From NCBI RefSeq assembly GCF_963678635.1, contig NC_087066.1, positions 60,544,875-60,608,874 of the forward strand: a stretch of DNA of 64,000 nt, in the 5' to 3' direction. Each line of letters begins with the position of its first letter. The stretch's first letter is position 1. The notes below the pieces were generated by a model, which made no database searches, was not told the DNA's origin, and was given only the letters and a program-made list of their open reading frames with translations. Both the position numbers and the translations under genes were made by a program. Below, piece after piece: positions 12,845-24,935 of the stretch. Source of the stretch: Symsagittifera roscoffensis (lineage: Eukaryota > Xenacoelomorpha > Acoela > Convolutidae).

Positions 12845-14725
12845 TTAAAAATCGGCAAAAACTAGCCATAAAAAAGCAGAGACCGATGATATGATAGTTC
12901 CAAGGCTACAGATGGTTTTTTTTACAGAAAACGCCACCAATTGAACACTTTTATTTGCGAGTTTCATTAAAACAGTTGTTGCGAAACGTATAAAAAAACG
13001 GTTCAAAAGATATGGAAAAAGAGTCATACATAAAAATCGGCACATTAGGTCAGTAAAACAAAAAAAACGTCTGTTTCATTCAAATTTGTCATCCGCAGTG
13101 GGTCGAATCCCTGAGTGGCTGAGGGGGGGGGCGTCCCCCTCCCCCTAAATCCGCTACTACATCCACTTAATCTCACGACTTTAAGTATTGTGAACAGATT
13201 TGTTCTCCAAACTTTACTTCGTCACATCAGGCATATAGCCATTATAACTCATACACGAACTATGAAAACATAAATTTTAAAAAACGAGGGGGAGAGAAGG
13301 AAAGTGGAAAAGAGTTCGCACTTGCACTATGACGAATTTCCTATTGCAAAAAAAACAATAGTAAGACAAAAAAAATGAACCTGATGGATTCTTTTGTTTA
13401 TGCGATCTGTTCCCACAATGGTTTTTACTCGTAAATAACAATTCTTCAATGTTTTGAAATCAGTCTCTGTGAACAGCTTAAATGAATGGTATTTTGACAA
13501 TACTAGTTTATCTGACTGACTCAAGATGCGTGTCTGACTGACTCATGATGCGTTTTTTCAGGCACTTTAAACGCCTGAATCTTGCCAAGTAACACTGCCG
13601 ATTAGTAACGGGTTTACATACTCAGTTCATTTTCGGTTCGTTTATTATTCGGCTGGTCTGTCCACACTGGGTGCAATTACACCTCGCTTAATCAAGCTCC
13701 CCTATCAACCTAACGCACATACAAAGCTTTTTGGAACTGAAACTTCAGCTCAGTAAAGTTTAATTTAGCTCAATTCAAGCTAATACTTTATGAGCATTTA
13801 AACGGCATAACTATTGAGACATTGACTCAAAACAACTGCTATGAAATTGAGTAACAGATTTATGGCATTGGTTCGCGAATACCTATGACAGCTGGTGAAC
13901 AAGCATGTTTGATCTTATTTTGAATTCTTTCGGGTATTTTTCTCTTTTATGTTTTTCGCAATTTTAGGATATTTTGATCATTTTACTTGGGTCTAATTGT
14001 CTAACTTGCTCAAAACGGGAAGAAAGGCTTTATTAAGCAATCTATTTCTTATTTAGGATCTTTTAACAAAAAAATATATTTTTTTCTGATCAAATGGTCG
14101 TCTACAACAAAATTGACACTTGAATATTTTCCAGAGCTGATATTTGGTTCGGTTCCTAAATTTTGTTCTTCATAAACCATACTTACAATTTAAAGCATGA
14201 TAAATAGAAACCATTCAAGCGCAACATATGTTGTGAGGAGCCACAACAAATGTCCATCTACTTTATCCATATTTTGTTCAAGCTTCCATGCAAAGTAAAT
14301 ATGCACTTTACTCTGATAGCAATTTTATTTCTGCCATGAGTAATAAATCAGATGCAAGGGATTCGATTTTCGGTGTCAGCTGCTTCATATCTCGAGAAAG
14401 GAGATAAATAAGTTATGCAACCGATTCCGTATCTTATATTGGTAATAAATCTACTCGCTGCTAGGAGTTCAAACGGAGGCAAAGTCAAAGTTATCAATCA
14501 GGTAGCAATTATTGACACTGTTATGCTGAAATTATTGACCCTTAGAAAAAGTTTATCAAGAATAGCCGGTTGCTGTGTTTAAAAAACTAAACATAGCTAA
14601 TTAACAGTTTAGCCAATTAAAAGAAAAAAAACATGCACTTAAAGCTCTTTGAATTTTCAGAACAATTTATGATTGACATTTTTTTGATAAAAAAATAACC
14701 CAATTTGAGAAAACTGGATCAACAA

Positions 14726-14880
14726 GAAAATTTTTCGCTGGGAAATCTGAACAATAAAATCCTCTTTCGAAACTAGAAGTCGATCACAATAGGCGAATTT
14801 TTAGAAGGCGATCATAATCGGCAAATTTTTCGCTGGGAAATCTGAGCAATAAAATCCTCTTTCGAAACTAGAAATCCATC
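14726..14880. repeat. Internal direct repeat (about 94-bp spacing)
   Basis: TTTTTCGCTGGGAAATCTGA followed by CAATAAAATCCTCTTTCGAA occurs twice, near 14732 and 14826. The same pair is present in copy 2 near 18857 and 18951. Confidence 0.85.
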
Positions 14881-15440
14881 ACATTTTTCGTGACTTTTAC
14901 ACATTTGTTGTCGATAGCGGAGCCTTAACTACGTTCATCGAATCTTCATATAAAATTTAAAGTAAATAAAGACAGCTGGTTGCTGTGCAAGTCGCGCAGA
15001 ATATTCCGACCATATTCATTAAAAAACTGCCAAAAAAGGTTTTCTTCTTTGAAACTTAAGTCACTTTTTTTAGAGTGGTGTGATCAGAGAATTATACATA
15101 CTCGTTGGAAGTTTGTGAACTAGACATTATCGAAAACTGTTTTCTTTGATAAGTTTTGATCAAACAAAAAACTAAGAAAATCTTTAAAATTAACTAAAAA
15201 ATAGTTCTAGTTTATTTTTTTTAAATTTCGAGCAAGTAAAGCAAAAATTTTTTGGTCATTTTATGTTGTTCGAATCACGATTAAAAAGGCTTTTATATGA
15301 TATATCACACGACGCTTTCCAATAATTATTTGGCTACCTGATTTTTCGTGAAAGACAAAAATTAAAACACACCCAAAACAAAAATTCCTCCTCATTTTCA
15401 ATGGTCGGAACAACTAACTCAAATTAACTAAAAGATCAAT

Positions 15441-18400
15441 CCGAGCTCTCCTAAAGCAGTAAAAAGAGGCTGTTTTGCCCATAATTTCTGCGCCGCAGGC
15501 AAACTTTTGAAAAAACAGGACACTTTTTTGGGCACTTTTTGAAAAAATTTGACTAAAAAAAATTGCGTTCTTTTTTGGCGGGCGCTCCCCCTAAAAGTTA
15601 GTATATATGGGCGCCAAAGGCGCGATTAGAAAAATTTTAGGGTCAGTCTGCCAAAAATGGATTTCTTAAAAAGTACCAAAGCGGGGACCCTTTGGGTCGT
15701 CAGGGGGTCGAACCCCTGAGGGGGGGGGGGCGGACGCCCGCCCCCCTAAATCCGCCCCTGTTTGAAAGCTTTATAAAGTTCGCGAAAATAATTGAAGGCT
15801 ATTAGAGCTTTCACACATTATCATACTTGAAGACTTTCAGATTCTCATTTGGAGCTAACAGAAAAACTTCAAGCGCGATATCGAGCAACTCAGCTTGGAA
15901 ACATTTCAAGTAAAAAGCAAGTTGAAACGGAGCTTTGAAAAAACTTGCTTGTTTTCTTTGCTTGAATTATGTTGCTAAGAGTTAACTATTTTAAGCAAGC
16001 TCATAAAACTATTTTGAGGTAGCATTCAACTATTTAAAAATGTTTCCACAGCTTGAATTGGTTCGCATAAAGTTGAAAATTAAAAACATACCAGCGTGAA
16101 TAACGCAAAAGTAGCTCAGAAAAAGTGCCACAAAGAAAAAAAAACAAAGGCAAAAGTAGCTCAAAAAAGTGACACAAGGAAAAAAACATAAGAAGTAAGC
16201 CTTGAAATATGAAACTTCTGCACTAAGCGGGAATCAACCACCAATAACGAAGCTCCTGTTCAGATGTAGTACCGGTGTAGTTTCTTCGTAATGATTGCAT
16301 TGAGAGAGCGTTTAAACAGTGTTCGATCTTCAGTGTACCTTAGTAAGCGAAAGACTGAGAAAAGCGAAGTCGCAAATGCTAAATAACAGGGTAAGTCGCC
16401 GGGTCTTCGCATCTGCACCATTGACAATACTTAAACACTAATCACCAAGCTCCTTTCTTTTCTGAAATTCTTTTGATGGAAGTCATTTCAAAGGTCTTTT
16501 CAAGTTTTCATGTTTAAACTGCAGTAAAGATGTCAGCGTGAGCGGGTGAACAAAACTTGACTGATTGTTACATACAAATATCCGTGTGAAAAATTTTTGA
16601 ACTGTTTTATTTTGTAATTTCACGAGAGGGTGGGAAACTGGAAAAGAGCCCCCACCAATATAGCAGAGATAACAGATGCCTCTAAGTTGCCAATGCTATG
16701 CAACAAGTGCCACCAGATGAGCGTTTTACTTCAGAGCTGGGTTAGAAAAAAATGCACAGTATAATATTACACTACACTTGCAAGCTCCAGTAAAGCTTCA
16801 AAAATAAAAGTTCAACGCATAAAAAGAGCCAACAGAAATAAAGTGAGCTAATAAAAAGTAAGATAAGATTTGAATAAGTAATACTTTTACTAGGTGTCGG
16901 ATGCGAACCAGGAACTCGAGATTTGGAGTCTCACGTCCTTCCCTCTCAACCACGGACACTTAAAAATCGGCAAAAACTAGCCATAAAAAAGCAGAGACCG
17001 ATGATATGATAGTTCCAAGGCTACAGATGGTTTTTTTTACAGAAAACGCCACCAATTGAACACTTTTATTTGCGAGTTTCATTAAAACAGTTGTTGCGAA
17101 ACGTATAAAAAAACGGTTCAAAAGATATGGAAAAAGAGTCATACATAAAAATCGGCACATTAGGTCAGTAAAACAAAAAAAACGTCTGTTTCATTCAAAT
17201 TTGTCATCCGCAGTGGGTCGAATCCCTGAGTGGCTGAGGGGGGGGGGGGGGGGGGGGGGCGTCCCCCTCCCCCTAAATCCGCTACTACATCCACTTAATC
17301 TCACGACTTTAAGTATTGTGAACAGATTTGTTCTCCAAACTTTACTTCGTCACATCAGGCATATAGCCATTATAACTCATACACGAACTATGAAAACATA
17401 AATTTTAAAAAACGAGGGGGAGAGAAGGAAAGTGGAAAAGAGTTCGCACTTGCACTATGACGAATTTCCTATTGCAAAAAAAACAATAGTAAGACAAAAA
17501 AAATGAACCTGATGGATTCTTTTGTTTATGCGATCTGTTCCCACAATGGTTTTTACTCGTAAATAACAATTCTTCAATGTTTTGAAATCAGTCTCTGTGA
17601 ACAGCTTAAATGAATGGTATTTTGACAATACTAGTTTATCTGACTGACTCAAGATGCGTGTCTGACTGACTCATGATGCGTTTTTTCAGGCACTTTAAAC
17701 GCCTGAATCTTGCCAAGTAACACTGCCGATTAGTAACGGGTTTACATACTCAGTTCATTTTCGGTTCGTTTATTATTCGGCTGGTCTGTCCACACTGGGT
17801 GCAATTACACCTCGCTTAATCAAGCTCCCCTATCAACCTAACGCACATACAAAGCTTTTTGGAACTGAAACTTCAGCTCAGTAAAGTTTAATTTAGCTCA
17901 ATTCAAGCTAATACTTTATGAGCATTTAAACGGCATAACTATTGAGACATTGACTCAAAACAACTGCTATGAAATTGAGTAACAGATTTATGGCATTGGT
18001 TCGCGAATACCTATGACAGCTGGTGAACAAGCATGTTTGATCTTATTTTGAATTCTTTCGGGTATTTTTCTCTTTTATGTTTTTCGCAATTTTAGGATAT
18101 TTTGATCATTTTACTTGGGTCTAATTGTCTAACTTGCTCAAAACGGGAAGAAAGGCTTTATTAAGCAATCTATTTCTTATTTAGGATCTTTTAACAAAAA
18201 AATATATTTTTTTCTGATCAAATGGTCGTCTACAACAAAATTGACACTTGAATATTTTCCAGAGCTGATATTTGGTTCGGTTCCTAAATTTTGTTCTTCA
18301 TAAACCATACTTACAATTTAAAGCATGATAAATAGAAACCATTCAAGCGCAACATATGTTGTGAGGAGCCACAACAAATGTCCATCTACTTTATCCATAT

Positions 18401-19565
18401 TTTGTTCAAGCTTCCATGCAAAGTAAATATGCACTTTACTCTGATAGCAATTTTATTTCTGCCATGAGTAATAAATCAGATGCAAGGGATTCGATTTTCG
18501 GTGTCAGCTGCTTCATATCTCGAGAAAGGAGATAAATAAGTTATGCAACCGATTCCGTATCTTATATTGGTAATAAATCTACTCGCTGCTAGGAGTTCAA
18601 ACGGAGGCAAAGTCAAAGTTATCAATCAGGTAGCAATTATTGACACTGTTATGCTGAAATTATTGACCCTTAGAAAAAGTTTATCAAGAATAGCCGGTTG
18701 CTGTGTTTAAAAAACTAAACATAGCTAATTAACAGTTTAGCCAATTAAAAGAAAAAAAACATGCCCTTAAAGCTCTTTGAATCAGAACAATTTATGATTG
18801 ACATTTTTTTGATAAAAAAATAACCCAATTTGAGAAAACTGGATCAACAAGAAAATTTTTCGCTGGGAAATCTGAACAATAAAATCCTCTTTCGAAACTA
18901 GAAGTCGATCACAATAGGCGAATTTTTAGAAGGCGATCATAATCGGCAAATTTTTCGCTGGGAAATCTGAGCAATAAAATCCTCTTTCGAAACTAGAAAT
19001 CCATCACATTTTTCGTGACTTTTACACATTTGTTGTCGATAGCGGAGCCTTAACTACGTTCATCGAATCTTCATATAAAATTTAAAGTAAATAAAGACAG
19101 CTGGTTGCTGTGCAAGTCGCGCAGAATATTCCGACCATATTCATTAAAAAACTGCCAAAAAAGGTTTTCTTCTTTGAAACTTAAGTCACTTTTTTTAGAG
19201 TGGTGTGATCAGAGAATTATACATACTCGTTGGAAGTTTGTGAACTAGACATTATCGAAAACTGTTTTCTTTGATAAGTTTTGATCAAACAAAAAACTAA
19301 GAAAATCTTTAAAATTAACTAAAAAATAGTTCTAGTTTAATTTTTTTAAATTTCGAGCAAGTAAAGCAAAAATTTTTTGGTCATTTTATGTTGTTCGAAT
19401 CACGATTAAAAAGGCTTTTATATGATATATCACACGACGCTTTCCAATAATTATTTGGCTACCTGATTTTTCGTGAAAGACAAAAATTAAAACACACCCA
19501 AAACAAAAATTCCTCCTCATTTTCAATGGTCGGAACAACTAACTCAAATTAACTAAAAGATCAAT
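15441..19565. repeat. 4.1-kb tandem duplication, copy 2
   Basis: Near-identical to copy 1 over its whole length. Differences are mostly lengths of G runs (shorter at 15720, longer at 17238) plus rare substitutions and a 4-base deletion near 18781. Both the left and right breakpoints show TCCG, giving 4 bases of microhomology. Confidence 0.95.
16893..16959 (-). repeat. tRNA-like sequence, copy 2
   Basis: Identical counterpart of 12778-12844 in the second copy of the 4.1-kb duplication. Confidence 0.45.
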
Positions 19566-19638
19566 CCGCTCTTCACCACTTGCTCAGCGCTACACTTTTT
19601 TCAGACTTGAATAACAAAAACTGACTGTTAATAAAACC

Positions 19639-19644
19639 TTTATT
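19639..19644 (-). terminator. Polyadenylation signal AATAAA of SEC61B
   Basis: AATAAA on the minus strand about 225 bases past the Sec61-beta stop codon, a normal distance for a short 3' UTR. Confidence 0.6.
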
Positions 19645-19869
19645 CATTAAACCCATTCGGACGATTGCCCAATTCCTATACATAAACATCAATACGTCTA
19701 ATGTTTCATTGAACATAAGATAACTTACTATCATTCATGAAGCACAAATAAATTTTCATAAAATAAAAACTGCTCACTGGTATGATTTGATGAGGGAGAA
19801 AAGTTAGCTTTTGCTCCGTTTTCCCAATGTTCTTGGAATAATTGCATGAACCATTTTCTTTGAAGATGG

Positions 19870-20109
19870 TTACGCACGGGAATATTTTCCCCAGATATGG
19901 AGTAGAAACACCGATGCAATGAACACCAAACTCATTACCAGTACAGGTACTGGTCCAACTTTGATTCCGGGCGAATCTTCCGTGTAGAATTTCCACATGT
20001 TAGTATTACCAGCATTTCCACGGCTGCTTCTGGCTGATGTTGCACCCGACCCAGCACCCTTTCGTTGACGAGCACCAGAAGCTCCAGCTCCGCCTGCTTT
20101 AGTTACCAT
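19870..20109 (-). CDS. SEC61B: Sec61 translocon subunit beta
   Basis: A 79-residue intronless frame from ATG at 20109 to TAA at 19870. The first 35 residues are Gly/Ala/Ser/Arg-rich and disordered, followed by the diagnostic block [20 protein letters not shown], then one transmembrane helix ([18 protein letters not shown]) and a short C-terminal GKYSRA. The protein is a tail-anchored subunit of the endoplasmic reticulum Sec61 channel that assists co-translational translocation. The length is slightly below the roughly 96 residues of the vertebrate form because the N-terminal tail is shorter. The start has a favourable context (AGTATGG). This gene also shows that TAA is an ordinary stop in this organism. 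Confidence 0.97.
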   Translation of the reverse strand: MVTKAGGAGASGARQRKGAGSGATSARSSRGNAGNTNMWKFYTEDSPGIKVGPVPVLVMSLVFIASVFLLHIWGKYSRA

Positions 20110-20596
20110 ACTGATGTCTTAAAAATGAATCAGAGTCCAAGAGTCGCCTAACAACTAGAGTATTTTAGCGAGAAAAAAAATTGTGCCATTCAACCAGAAT
20201 GCCTTTCGCTTTTATTTGAAATAGAGTGCACGATACTAGGCTAGGTCTTTTACCAGACCGGCCTTTTACCGACCAAAATTTAACCAATCAGAACGCTTTA
20301 TTTTATTCAGAACGCTTTATTTTAGTTAAATAAGAACACAAAACAGATGAATATATTATTTTGGAAATACAACAAAACAAAGGGTTTTAAGTCCTGAATA
20401 ACTGTAAGTTTTAAAGAGTTCGATGACAAATTAGCTCTATTCCATCCCAATAATCGTACTCAGATATATTTCCCTCGCGATTCAAAAGTTTCAATCTCAA
20501 AATTCTCGGATCCAATTGTCGGAATTTTCTTTACATAACGGGCAATCACCTCTTACCGAATAACGCGAAATCATCTCTTCGCAATGGTGGCGTGTC
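20110..20596. other. SEC61B 5' flank
   Basis: AT-rich sequence upstream of SEC61B. It presumably holds its 5' UTR and promoter, but no specific element is recognised. Confidence 0.5.
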
Positions 20597-20705
20597 ACGG
20601 AGCCGAATACCCGAGAAAGAATTTCTTTCCCGGATAGCCGAAAAACAAATTCGTTCCCGGATAGCCGAAAAATAAATTCGTTCTCGGATAGTCGAAATTT
20701 TGGAT
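20597..20705. repeat. Short minisatellite, about 30-bp unit, 3-4 copies
   Basis: Repeats of TTCCCGGATAGCCGAAAAA followed by CAAATTCG, decaying at both edges. A C run follows at 20721-20730, then 25-28 bases of element-2 leader (ATTTGAGTATTTAAGCACG) directly before the 5' LTR of element 1. Confidence 0.85.
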
Positions 20706-20772
20706 CGACTCAACAATTACCCCCCCCCCCTCTAGCCCCTTACCCATTTGAGTATTTAAGCACGTTAATGCT

Positions 20773-21676
20773 TGTGCCAGTCGGTCATATTCGGAAGTTT
20801 GACCTTGAGAGAAGCAAAAAACACTTGATTTTGGAGTGAAATTTAATTTTTCAAAATTTCGAATGGAACCTGTCATGCACGATTTTCTAGCGATAACTGA
20901 AAATCAGAAAAGAGAAGTCAGAACGATCGAGTGACAATCGCGGGAAAGTTGCTAGAAAAATCAGTGGGAAATTGCTATTCGCAATTTCAGTAGCAATAAT
21001 AATCGAGAGTAGAGCTGTCCCATCTGAAACAGAGACGAGCGCATTCCCACGAACTGGATTGTTGTGACTGGAGTACTATTATTAACTGGACCAGAGTAAA
21101 CCTTCGGTGGAAAGGTGGACAGCTAGAGTGTCCCAATGGTTCACGAGAACTTACAGTCTAGAGTAAAAACTTGTTCTTGTTATTGAAACTGACTAACATT
21201 AAACTCATTTTAGTTACTTTATTGATTCTTGAGTTGCTTACCGACTTATTTACTTCCTGGTTCTTGAGCGTGCTACAATGTGAGTACTAATTTAATTTTC
21301 TAGAGTGTGTTTTATAATTGTTATGTTGAGGTAAGGCGAGTTTTAGGTTGATCCATCTGAAATGGATCAAAGTTCCACTGTCTAATAAAAAGTAACTTAA
21401 CGGATTGTTCCAACCCGGTTTTTAACGGCGTTCATGTATTTTGGGTATCTAGAGACCTGAGTATGGGGACGTTATTAATTCTAGAGTGGGGGGATATTTT
21501 AGTAGTAGCCTTTAAGCTGTAACGGGTCGTAGTCTCATGTCACAAGCGAACCGAATTGGCTCCGACTGATTTGAGGTACAAAAACACAAGAGATAGTGTC
21601 CCTGACTCTTGAGCCAATGGTTATAGGGCCTATTTTTCTTAAGCCTCATGTGTGACTGCGGTAGACGAATGTTACA
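20773..21676 (+). repeat. Element 1 5' LTR (904 bp)
   Basis: TGTGCC...GTTACA. It contains AATAAA at 21384-21389 (polyadenylation signal), a TTTTATAA motif near 21310, and consensus-like splice donors AT|GTGAGT near 21279 and GAG|GTAAGG at 21331. These donors could join the RNA leader to an acceptor in front of ORF3. CTTGAG occurs three times. Confidence 0.96.
21384..21389 (+). terminator. LTR polyadenylation signal AATAAA
   Basis: AATAAA in the centre of the LTR, with the counterpart at 42883-42888 in the 3' LTR that would end the genomic RNA. Confidence 0.6.
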
Positions 21677-21687
21677 TAGTGTTTTTA

Positions 21688-21702
21688 TGGCGCTCCTGGG
21701 TG
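21688..21702 (+). promoter_or_regulatory. Candidate primer-binding site
   Basis: TGGCGCTCCTGGGTG begins with TGG, the complement of a tRNA CCA end, 11 bases after the LTR. The same core TATGGCGCTCC lies at the equivalent place in element 2 (44048 and 45706), where the surrounding sequence has diverged. I cannot assign the tRNA. Confidence 0.5.
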
Positions 21703-22151
21703 TTTACGACATCAAGACTACGGAGTCGAACCCACTTGAGACAGCTTCGGGCTGAATGCCCATTCTAGAGTACCGGCGGTACGGTTCGACAGGAACGTGC
21801 AAACCTTCCGGTTGTACCGTGATAGCTTTTTAAGAAAACTCAAGAAAACTTCCTGGTATGCTCTCCGAACGAGGCTTAGCTAACCGAGTAAAGGGGGGCA
21901 ACTAGGGGGACAAAAACACGAGCAAAAAGACAAAAAGCGAAACAAAAACCATAAAACGAAAAAAGACAGTGACTTTGACACCAGATTAGTTGGATCAAAC
22001 CTTTATATTAATTAAATAGTATACCCATACTGTTTTACAAGTTCGATCGTTTCGATCAACCTAGTAATTTAATCCAGTAACCTTAATAAAGTGCCCGAGT
22101 GTGGGGCGTTGTCAAGGGTTTTCAGATTGCTTGGAACTTAGCTGGACAACA

Positions 22152-22341
22152 AGGAGACTTGACTGGAAGAGGTGACCAGCCGAGTGGGAAGGTTGTTCAG
22201 GAGCACTTGATCTGAACCAATAGGAGACTCGACTGGACTAGGTGACCGGCCGAGTGGGAAACTGGTTCAGGAAAACTTGAGCTGTAGGAGACTGAACCAA
22301 TAGGAGACTGAGCTGGAACAGGTGATCAGTCGAGTGGGAAA
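22152..22341 (+). repeat. Leader array: 70-bp units
   Basis: AGGAGACTYGACTGGA, then AGGTGACCRGCCGAGTGGGAA and a 'GGTTCAGGA...CTTGA' spacer, repeat from 22152 and 22222 with a 70-base period. A degenerate third copy starts at 22286-22302. Non-coding. Confidence 0.9.
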
Positions 22342-23211
22342 GCAGCCAAGAAGGATTTGACAGTTCTCGAGTTCTCAAGTTGGGCAGAACGGGTATCGTT
22401 ACAATTCACATTACATTATAGGAAATAAGTGTAAAATTGGATAAGCGATATCCCCCGGTTTTGAGAAACGTTTTTACTTGAGCAGGCCTGGAGACAGGTC
22501 TACGGTTTTCTCTTGAGAGGTTTAGCACCCGGCGCTTAAGGTAATTTTAGGTTTAAGAAGGGGGGCTAAAAAGGGGGGAGGTTAGAAGGGGGGCTGGTTA
22601 AGTTAGAGGTTGGCGGTAGTAAATTGTAAAAAGGGGGGAAATTAGAGTAACTAATTAGTCGACATCGTTGATTTAGTTACATTAGTCATTTACACGCGTT
22701 GGTCATAGGAAGCGGATATCCAAAATTGGAATTAGGTTAAGGTAGGTACCCTGGTCGGATCGGTAGGGGGGAACGGACATAGACAGTTTTTGTGATACCC
22801 CATAAGATCGCTAGCAGGGGGGAAGGAAACGCGTGGCAATTAGGTACCAGACATTTTTTTCGATAGAAGGTAGACATTCGTCACCTTTGAATTTTAGGTG
22901 GGCTCATCTTTCTGTTTTTATTACTTTTTCTTGCTTTTGTTGCATTTTGGTGAGGATTTGTGTTAAAATTTTGTACGAACAGGTGATCACAAGATACCTG
23001 CGCACAGGTTTTGGTCTCAAGTTACTTGGAATATTGAAATAGAGGTAGCCAAAAAGAGAAATAAGAAAAAGGGGGGTCAGCATTTGGCTTTTAAGAGAGG
23101 ATTTTGGGAAAATTTTACTAGAGCTTGAGTGGTGGTACAAGGTACAGTGAATCAAGAAGTCCCCATAACGAAGAGGAACGAAGTCCCACCACCCAGACAC
23201 TTGTCAACAGT

Positions 23212-23430
23212 CTTGGGACAGTGCCAAAGAAGTCTTAGGACAGAGCAGTCTGGGGACAGTCTTGGGACAGTAGTCTTGGGACACTAGCCTGGGGACAGTA
23301 GTATTGGACAAGAGTCTTGGGACACTGCCGGAAAGTACTGGGACGGTACCGAACAAGTCTTGGGACAGGAGAAAAAAGCCTGGGACGGCACAAAGAAGAG
23401 TAGGGACGGCAATTGGAAGTCTTGGGACAG
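23212..23430 (+). repeat. Leader array: (C)TTGGGACAG motifs, about 13 copies
   Basis: The motif CTTGGGACAG and variants (CTGGGGACAG, CTGGGACGG, TAGGGACGG) recur every 12-25 bases. The irregular spacing suggests a short recognition motif rather than a slippage microsatellite. Confidence 0.85.
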
Positions 23431-23672
23431 TATAAAAATCGAAGTAAAATTACAAGAAGTGTTTTAAGACAGAATTAAGATAGAACAAGACTAATTGGAA
23501 CCAGGTACAAATAAGGAAAGTTTCTCGAAAAATTAATAAAGAGAACTGAAACAAGGTTTTCACCACGTTGTATATTTTTATTAAGAATTTTTTTTTCTCG
23601 AAAGATTTTATTCTTAGAATAGGATTGTGTATATAGTAAAATTGTAAATAAGAGCAATTGTAAATAGAAATA

Positions 23673-24935
23673 ATGAGGCGGAGCAGGGTACCGGTAGCTG
23701 AAAAAAGACCTACCGAAGCAAAGTATAATTCGTCGCTACGCAAAACAACATCAATGGGCCCAGAGATAACAAAGAAGAACTTTTCAGTTAACATGGTCAG
23801 CACAAGGAGTGCAGCGGAGAACAGGGCAAAAGAGGGCACGGAAGGGGAACGAGTGGAACCCACCATCGAGATTGATCTAGAGACACCCGATCAAAGTGTG
23901 GATGAAACAAGGAACATGGCGACGGAGTCAACTCCGATGCCCAATGCCGAAGAACCAAATCCGAAACCCATAGAGTTCTCACCCATAGACAATGCGGAAG
24001 ATGCAATAGGCAACACCGAAGAAACGGTGAAAGAAGACTCTCAAGTAAAAAAGACATCTTTTACGGAAAAATTGGCAATGATGGTCGGAATAAAAACGAA
24101 AGAAAACGTGACTGAAGAACCAAAAGCTGAAAGAGCACGAACATTTGGGACAGTGAGCACGAAGACGACAGAAGCCAACCCAAGAGAGGAACGAGCTAAA
24201 GCGGAGGCTACGGCCAAAGAGAGACCGACGGCTGACCATGAAGAGGCTACCATTGAGCTGGGTGACTTGATGGCGAAACTGAATCAAATTGACAAAAAAC
24301 TAAAGCACAGTGAAGAGGACAGAGAGGTGATAAGAAAAGAATTAAGATACAACAAGCACGAGTATCTGGATAGTTATTTTAACCTGGCTAAGGCAACAGA
24401 TGAGAGACTCAAGGAGATGTCAGATAAGGTAGAAACCACCAATGAAGAACGAGATAAGAACATCAAAAAAGACATGCAACAGTTGAAAAACCGATATGAT
24501 GATGTCAACAGCCAATTAGGCAGCCTGGAAAAGAGAATGGACACAATGAGCAAGAATCAGGCCGAAAGTTCATGTGCAATACAGACGAAATTGGATGCAA
24601 TCTTGAGAAATTCTACCTCACAAGAAAGACCGGCAGCGGATCGCACGCAAGGCACCAGAGTTGACTTCGTGGAACCACAAAGGGGCAAACGGCAATCGAC
24701 ACCGTTGCCCTTAACCCGGGATACGGTGAGCATAGCACCAACAGCTGCTAAAACAATCATGAAGAATGGAAAGTCAAGCACAACGACTGGCCCGGGGGAC
24801 TCAACAGCTAACACCAACGCAGGTCCGGATGCTATGACATGGGCAAGCACTTGGGAGATGATGAACAGGACTCTAGAGGCCTTCGCCACGAGGAACACTG
24901 ACTCGAGCGATAGGAGGGACGGAAAATCAAGATAA
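23673..24935 (+). CDS. Element 1 Gag N-terminal region (ORF1, 420 aa)
   Basis: Starts at an ATG following an AT-rich leader and ends at TAA 24933-24935. The first 190 residues are charged and disordered. Residues about 190-310 form a long heptad-patterned coiled coil (LMAKLNQIDKKLKHSEEDRE and on to LGSLEKRMDTMSKNQ), followed by a Ser/Thr/Pro-rich tail. The next codons after the TAA continue in the same frame straight into the capsid. Element 2 has an uninterrupted codon at the matching place, so I take this as the N-terminal part of Gag rather than an independent gene. The stop may be a recent mutation or a read-through signal. Confidence 0.85.
   Translation: MRRSRVPVAEKRPTEAKYNSSLRKTTSMGPEITKKNFSVNMVSTRSAAENRAKEGTEGERVEPTIEIDLETPDQSVDETRNMATESTPMPNAEEPNPKPIEFSPIDNAEDAIGNTEETVKEDSQVKKTSFTEKLAMMVGIKTKENVTEEPKAERARTFGTVSTKTTEANPREERAKAEATAKERPTADHEEATIELGDLMAKLNQIDKKLKHSEEDREVIRKELRYNKHEYLDSYFNLAKATDERLKEMSDKVETTNEERDKNIKKDMQQLKNRYDDVNSQLGSLEKRMDTMSKNQAESSCAIQTKLDAILRNSTSQERPAADRTQGTRVDFVEPQRGKRQSTPLPLTRDTVSIAPTAAKTIMKNGKSSTTTGPGDSTANTNAGPDAMTWASTWEMMNRTLEAFATRNTDSSDRRDGKSR

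Larger units (their letters stand above)
11315..15440. repeat. 4.1-kb tandem duplication, copy 1
   Basis: Starts CCGAGCTCTCCTAAAG inside the MITE and ends ACTAAAAGATCAAT. The same sequence restarts at 15441. It contains the right part of the MITE, a tRNA-like segment (12778-12844), a second MITE-end-like piece with a G run (about 13085-13160) and non-coding AT-rich DNA. The short reading frames that appear in both copies are identical because the DNA is duplicated, and they show no family resemblance. Confidence 0.95.
21677..23672 (+). other. Element 1 leader (about 2 kb, non-coding)
   Basis: Between the 5' LTR and the first ATG of gag. It is GC-richer at the left with palindromic stretches (ACCGGCGGTACGG near 21772), then two tandem arrays, then an AT-rich run with TATATAGTA just before gag. 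Reading frames here are short and unrelated to any family. A leader this long suggests packaging or translation-control structures. Confidence 0.8.

Noticed and set aside
12845-13045. 66-residue and 65-residue frames occurring twice (also 16960-17160, 13327-13524, 17455-17652)
   Set aside because: They are identical only because the DNA is a recent duplication; no family resemblance, promoter or start context, and they overlap tRNA-like or AT-rich sequence.
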